64,000 nt of DNA, from assembly GCA_027923505.1 (NCBI GenBank), contig BROI01000002.1, forward strand, positions 496,001-560,000, given 5' to 3'. This document shows, one piece after another, positions 61,196-64,000 of this stretch. The translations under genes and the position numbers were made by a program. Numbering within the stretch: position 1 is the first letter of the stretch; the number at the start of each line of letters is the position of its first letter. The notes under the pieces are model-generated. The model searched no databases and had not been told where the DNA came from. It worked only from the letters and a program-made list of their open reading frames with translations. The DNA is from Mayamaea pseudoterrestris (lineage: Eukaryota; Bacillariophyta; Bacillariophyceae; Sellaphorales; Sellaphoraceae).

Positions 61196-61838
61196 GATGA
61201 AGAACACCGCAGCGGCTCGTTTATTCGGTGTCGTGAATCTGTGCCTCGCTTTGAAGATAATGGCTTCACGACTACAATTCGAAATGATAATGGCAGGAAC
61301 AAATATGATGAGGCTCAAGACTTTTGCCTCCAGCCATCACCCATCAGATTCATGGCGTCGTACGGAAATGCGCCTGACACATTTCGCGCAATGAGCCTGA
61401 CTCATCGTCATGCCAGGCCATTGGGGGCAATGACGATTCATCGTTCAGTGACACTGACATGGTATAAAAACTGATCGGCAAATGACTTTCGAACATATAA
61501 GCTTGATCTTGAATACTCATATCACTATGCCTTTCTTGTCGTGCGTCACTCCGTGTTTCTGATCCGTCGGCTCGTCGATGGTTAGCTCACTTTAAAGCTA
61601 TCATACCGGTCTTATTGTGTTCACAGGAACCACATTCAATACGTACAAGTAGAATTACCTTGGGTAGCAATACTTAGCTTGCAGACAAGCTCCGTGCAGG
61701 TTGAGGCGCATTCGGATTCGTTCTAAACGCCGTCAAGTTGTCCACGTACTGACACATACATCCAAACGACTCTTGCCCGCTGAGCTTTTACTCGACAAGA
61801 GATCACATCTTACGGTACACAACTGTCACGAGCTTATG
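61196..61838. other. Intergenic region upstream of the cyclase-PDE gene
   Basis: About 640 bases between the cyclase-PDE start and the GT90 stop, both on the minus strand. It should include the promoter of the cyclase-PDE gene. I see no RNA gene or clear element. Confidence 0.4.
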
Positions 61839-63410
61839 CTATAGTTTCTGCTTTTTTATAATCCTATACCGGCCGTATAGAGGATCCATCTTAAAGTCCG
61901 GTGATTTCATAAGGCTGTGCTTCCATTGCTTCCAAGTTTCGACCCAATTTGGATCGCCAACATCTAGCAGGTAAACATATTCTTCCCATATATCTAAAAT
62001 GTCCCTTGCAATGGTTGAGTAAATCATATGTTGGCTGCACCATTTGTTGGCATTGACGACAATTGATCGCATCATTTCTCGATTGCTGGGATCCGTGACA
62101 AAGGCGGCCTTGGCAAGTAAATCCGACAAGTCATGCTTGACAGGAACAAAGTGCACCCATGGCTGCAGTGACTTGTAAAAGTAGTCCACGTAGCGAGGCT
62201 CCACCTTGACAATGACGGAATTGTAGCACAAGAGTTTGCCGAATCGAGAGCTCCAAGAATTACCATCAATGTCAAGGATCCCCATGTACCTCATGAATCG
62301 TTCCTGCGGCTTGATTGACTTGGCCAAACCACCAAAATAGGAGATGTTAACCGTCTCCCTGCCGCGACTATGTCGTTCGGGTATGCTTGACAGACCAATG
62401 TCCAGTAGATCGCTGGGATGATCCACCGGAAAGCGAGCAATGCGCGCCCGGTCACTCTTGTAGTTCTTCAACGCGCCCGTCAACGATCCTCGCCACACAA
62501 TCTTGGGGAGCTTTTCGTCCATGGTGAAGTTTCTTTCGTATTCCTGAAACGAGGTCTCCCATTCTTTAGGTGTAAACTTGGAATCAAGAATAGTCTTGTA
62601 GGTTGGCAGCGGAAAACTATAATTGCAGGAAAGTGAACCACAGACAGTAAACAGTGGGACTGAAAGATTATGAAAATTGTTGCGATTGCAGGACAAAAAG
62701 TCTCCGTTCCAAACAAGAAACGGAAAGCCTCCGTCTTTGAGTGCTTGACGCAGGCGCGGCCACTGGTTCATCTTGTCACGACGGAGCGTGTGATGCGCCA
62801 GTCGCATGGCTTCCTCCGTTGGATAGACGCGATACCGTTGATTGGCTTTGGTGATTATGGAGCGCTTCGTCGTAGATACATGCAAGCCTCGGGCATTTAA
62901 AACATACAACAGTTCTGGAAACTGGTGGTATATTCTGGGCCATGGTAGTGTCGTTGCGTTCGTTGGCATTGCCTCGATGAAGGTTTGCAGCGCGCTAAAT
63001 TGAATTCCTTGACTGTCCCAACGAGGAAAGTTCCAGTTTCGAGGCGTCGTCAATTCGTCGCGAAATAGGAATTCGTGTCCCACGGACGGATGCAATTGAG
63101 AAGTATTTTCAAATGCCAATAGCTCATTTTGCTGGGCCCTCTGCTCTCGTCGTCTCAACGTTGCTATAATTGGAGAGCGGTCCTTGCTTGGCAGGAAGGC
63201 TGCCGATACAGCCTCGAGATCATGCTGCACCGTCTCACTGTGAATACTCAACATGATGGCATAGGCAGCCATTAATAGAAATAGCAGTATGTAGCCTCGG
63301 TGAACGAATGTAAACGGCTGGTTCATTAGCAATGGCTTTCGTCCATGTTGTTGTTTTGTTGGTGAAACAGACTTGCTAGGAGAGCGCCTTTTCATGTTTG
63401 GGCTAATCAT
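61839..63410 (-). CDS. GT90 (CAP10-like) glycosyltransferase
   Basis: This is a single-exon gene of 523 residues. A type II membrane anchor (YILLFLLMAAYAIMLSI, about 40-56) places the enzyme in the ER or Golgi lumen. The C-terminal half has the CAP10/POGLUT pattern: KLPKIVWRGSLTGA, RARIARF, SYFGGLAKSIKPQERFMRYMGILDIDGNSWSSRFGKLL (nucleotide-sugar site), NSVIVKVEPRYVDYFYKSLQPWVHFVPV and WCSQHMIYSTIARDIL. GT90 enzymes transfer glucose or xylose from UDP-sugars to proteins or glycans. A second Met (MKRRSP) five codons on is an alternative start. The acceptor is unknown. Confidence 0.88.
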   Translation of the reverse strand: MISPNMKRRSPSKSVSPTKQQHGRKPLLMNQPFTFVHRGYILLFLLMAAYAIMLSIHSETVQHDLEAVSAAFLPSKDRSPIIATLRRREQRAQQNELLAFENTSQLHPSVGHEFLFRDELTTPRNWNFPRWDSQGIQFSALQTFIEAMPTNATTLPWPRIYHQFPELLYVLNARGLHVSTTKRSIITKANQRYRVYPTEEAMRLAHHTLRRDKMNQWPRLRQALKDGGFPFLVWNGDFLSCNRNNFHNLSVPLFTVCGSLSCNYSFPLPTYKTILDSKFTPKEWETSFQEYERNFTMDEKLPKIVWRGSLTGALKNYKSDRARIARFPVDHPSDLLDIGLSSIPERHSRGRETVNISYFGGLAKSIKPQERFMRYMGILDIDGNSWSSRFGKLLCYNSVIVKVEPRYVDYFYKSLQPWVHFVPVKHDLSDLLAKAAFVTDPSNREMMRSIVVNANKWCSQHMIYSTIARDILDIWEEYVYLLDVGDPNWVETWKQWKHSLMKSPDFKMDPLYGRYRIIKKQKL

Positions 63411-63757
63411 TATCGACTATGCGTTTTGCAACTTAGCAATACATTGCGATGACAGGTTTCTATACAAGCTTAGCGCCTGTAGGTCGACGACCATGGAGCA
63501 GATTGGGAACTGCTTTTGGCGTCCGTCGGTGCTCGTCATCGCGCACGATGGCGATGAGTCAAAACCAGTGCGATCTTCTGTTGTCTTAGCGGTTCTGGGG
63601 GAAGTCAGCTGACGAGGAAGATCCATCCACATCCAACTGACTCTGGTCGTAAAGCATCTGGCCTACAAGCTTGCATTGACGTTAGACTTGCTTAAACATC
63701 AAGAGCAATCCATTGCATCAGTTGTTGTAGCTAAATTCATCCATTCCAAGCATTTGC
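63411..63757. other. Divergent intergenic region at the right end
   Basis: About 350 bases between the GT90 gene (minus) and the partial gene starting at 63758 (plus). No feature is recognised apart from the expected promoters. Confidence 0.4.
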
Positions 63758-64000
63758 ATGGCAGCAATGATCGGATCTGCGACACTGCGACGCTTGGCAA
63801 AACAATTGGCGCGCTGCTCGGCTGCTGCAGCTGGCAAGCCCATCGTCGGAGCAGCACATTTACAAACCACTTGCACCATTCGAACCTATCGCGGCGAAGC
63901 CAAGGAGGATGTGTCGCGCTTGACGACGGACGAGGAAGCATTGTTAAAGCTTGCGGCTCCAAAGCTTGAACAGATTTATGCGCGACACATTCGTTTGCCC
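63758..64000 (+). CDS. 5' end of a gene with mitochondrial-type presequence (partial)
   Basis: An open frame of 81 codons runs off the window edge. It starts MAAMIGSATLRRLAKQLARC, Ala/Arg-rich without acidic residues until about residue 47, a typical mitochondrial presequence. A charged segment follows (RLTTDEEALLKLAAPKLEQIY). Not enough is present to name a family. Confidence 0.6.
   Translation, partial: MAAMIGSATLRRLAKQLARCSAAAAGKPIVGAAHLQTTCTIRTYRGEAKEDVSRLTTDEEALLKLAAPKLEQIYARHIRLP

Overview
This looks like nuclear DNA of a diatom (stramenopile alga). The evidence is: short introns of about 50-160 nt with GT/AG ends; two proteins with heat-shock-factor-type DNA-binding domains; a DUF6824 protein; secretory-type N-termini whose predicted cleavage is followed by Phe, the diatom plastid signal (PsbP-like, fatty-acid-hydroxylase-like and PPR-SMR proteins); surface proteins with Ser/Thr/Pro-rich stalks; a Copia-type retroelement remnant; and two membrane nucleotide cyclase-phosphodiesterase genes. 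The species cannot be named from the sequence alone.

Layout. Bases 1-8673 and 19840-28512 show no difference in any stretch compared, at a constant offset of 19,839. Each copy carries a ZNG1/CobW metallochaperone, a GNAT acetyltransferase, a mitochondrial ribosomal bS18 protein, a divergent HSF-like factor, the actin-related protein ARP1 (centractin) and the 3' part of an SR-protein kinase (SRPK). In the left copy the kinase gene stops at base 8673, where it is fused to the inside of a Copia element. The right copy runs on into the whole SRPK gene (27567-31006). The simplest reading is a tandem duplication of the unit 8674-28512, with the first part of the left unit lying outside the window. 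Between the two copies (9149-19704) lie a small membrane protein, an HSF, a prolyl-4-hydroxylase-like enzyme, a PsbP-domain thylakoid protein, a membrane protein preceded by an overlapping upstream ORF, an ACC-deaminase/D-cysteine-desulfhydrase-like enzyme and a DUF6824 protein.

From 31.5 to 49 kb the genes are metabolic and surface genes: a plastid fatty-acid-hydroxylase-like enzyme, a sulfotransferase, an acyl-CoA synthetase, a helicase-associated-domain protein, a TrmO-like methyltransferase, an M11 gametolysin-type metalloprotease between two stalked surface proteins, a CPA1 Na+/H+ exchanger and a membrane-anchored rhodanese.

From 49.7 to 61.2 kb two related cyclase-phosphodiesterase genes face each other across a PPR-SMR gene. 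The right one (minus strand) looks intact and has a large ectodomain. The left one (plus strand) has a tiny ectodomain, two frame breaks and lost phosphodiesterase metal ligands. Both keep a 15-nt microexon that encodes the core of the cyclase metal-binding motif. A GT90 glycosyltransferase and the start of a presequence-bearing gene end the window.
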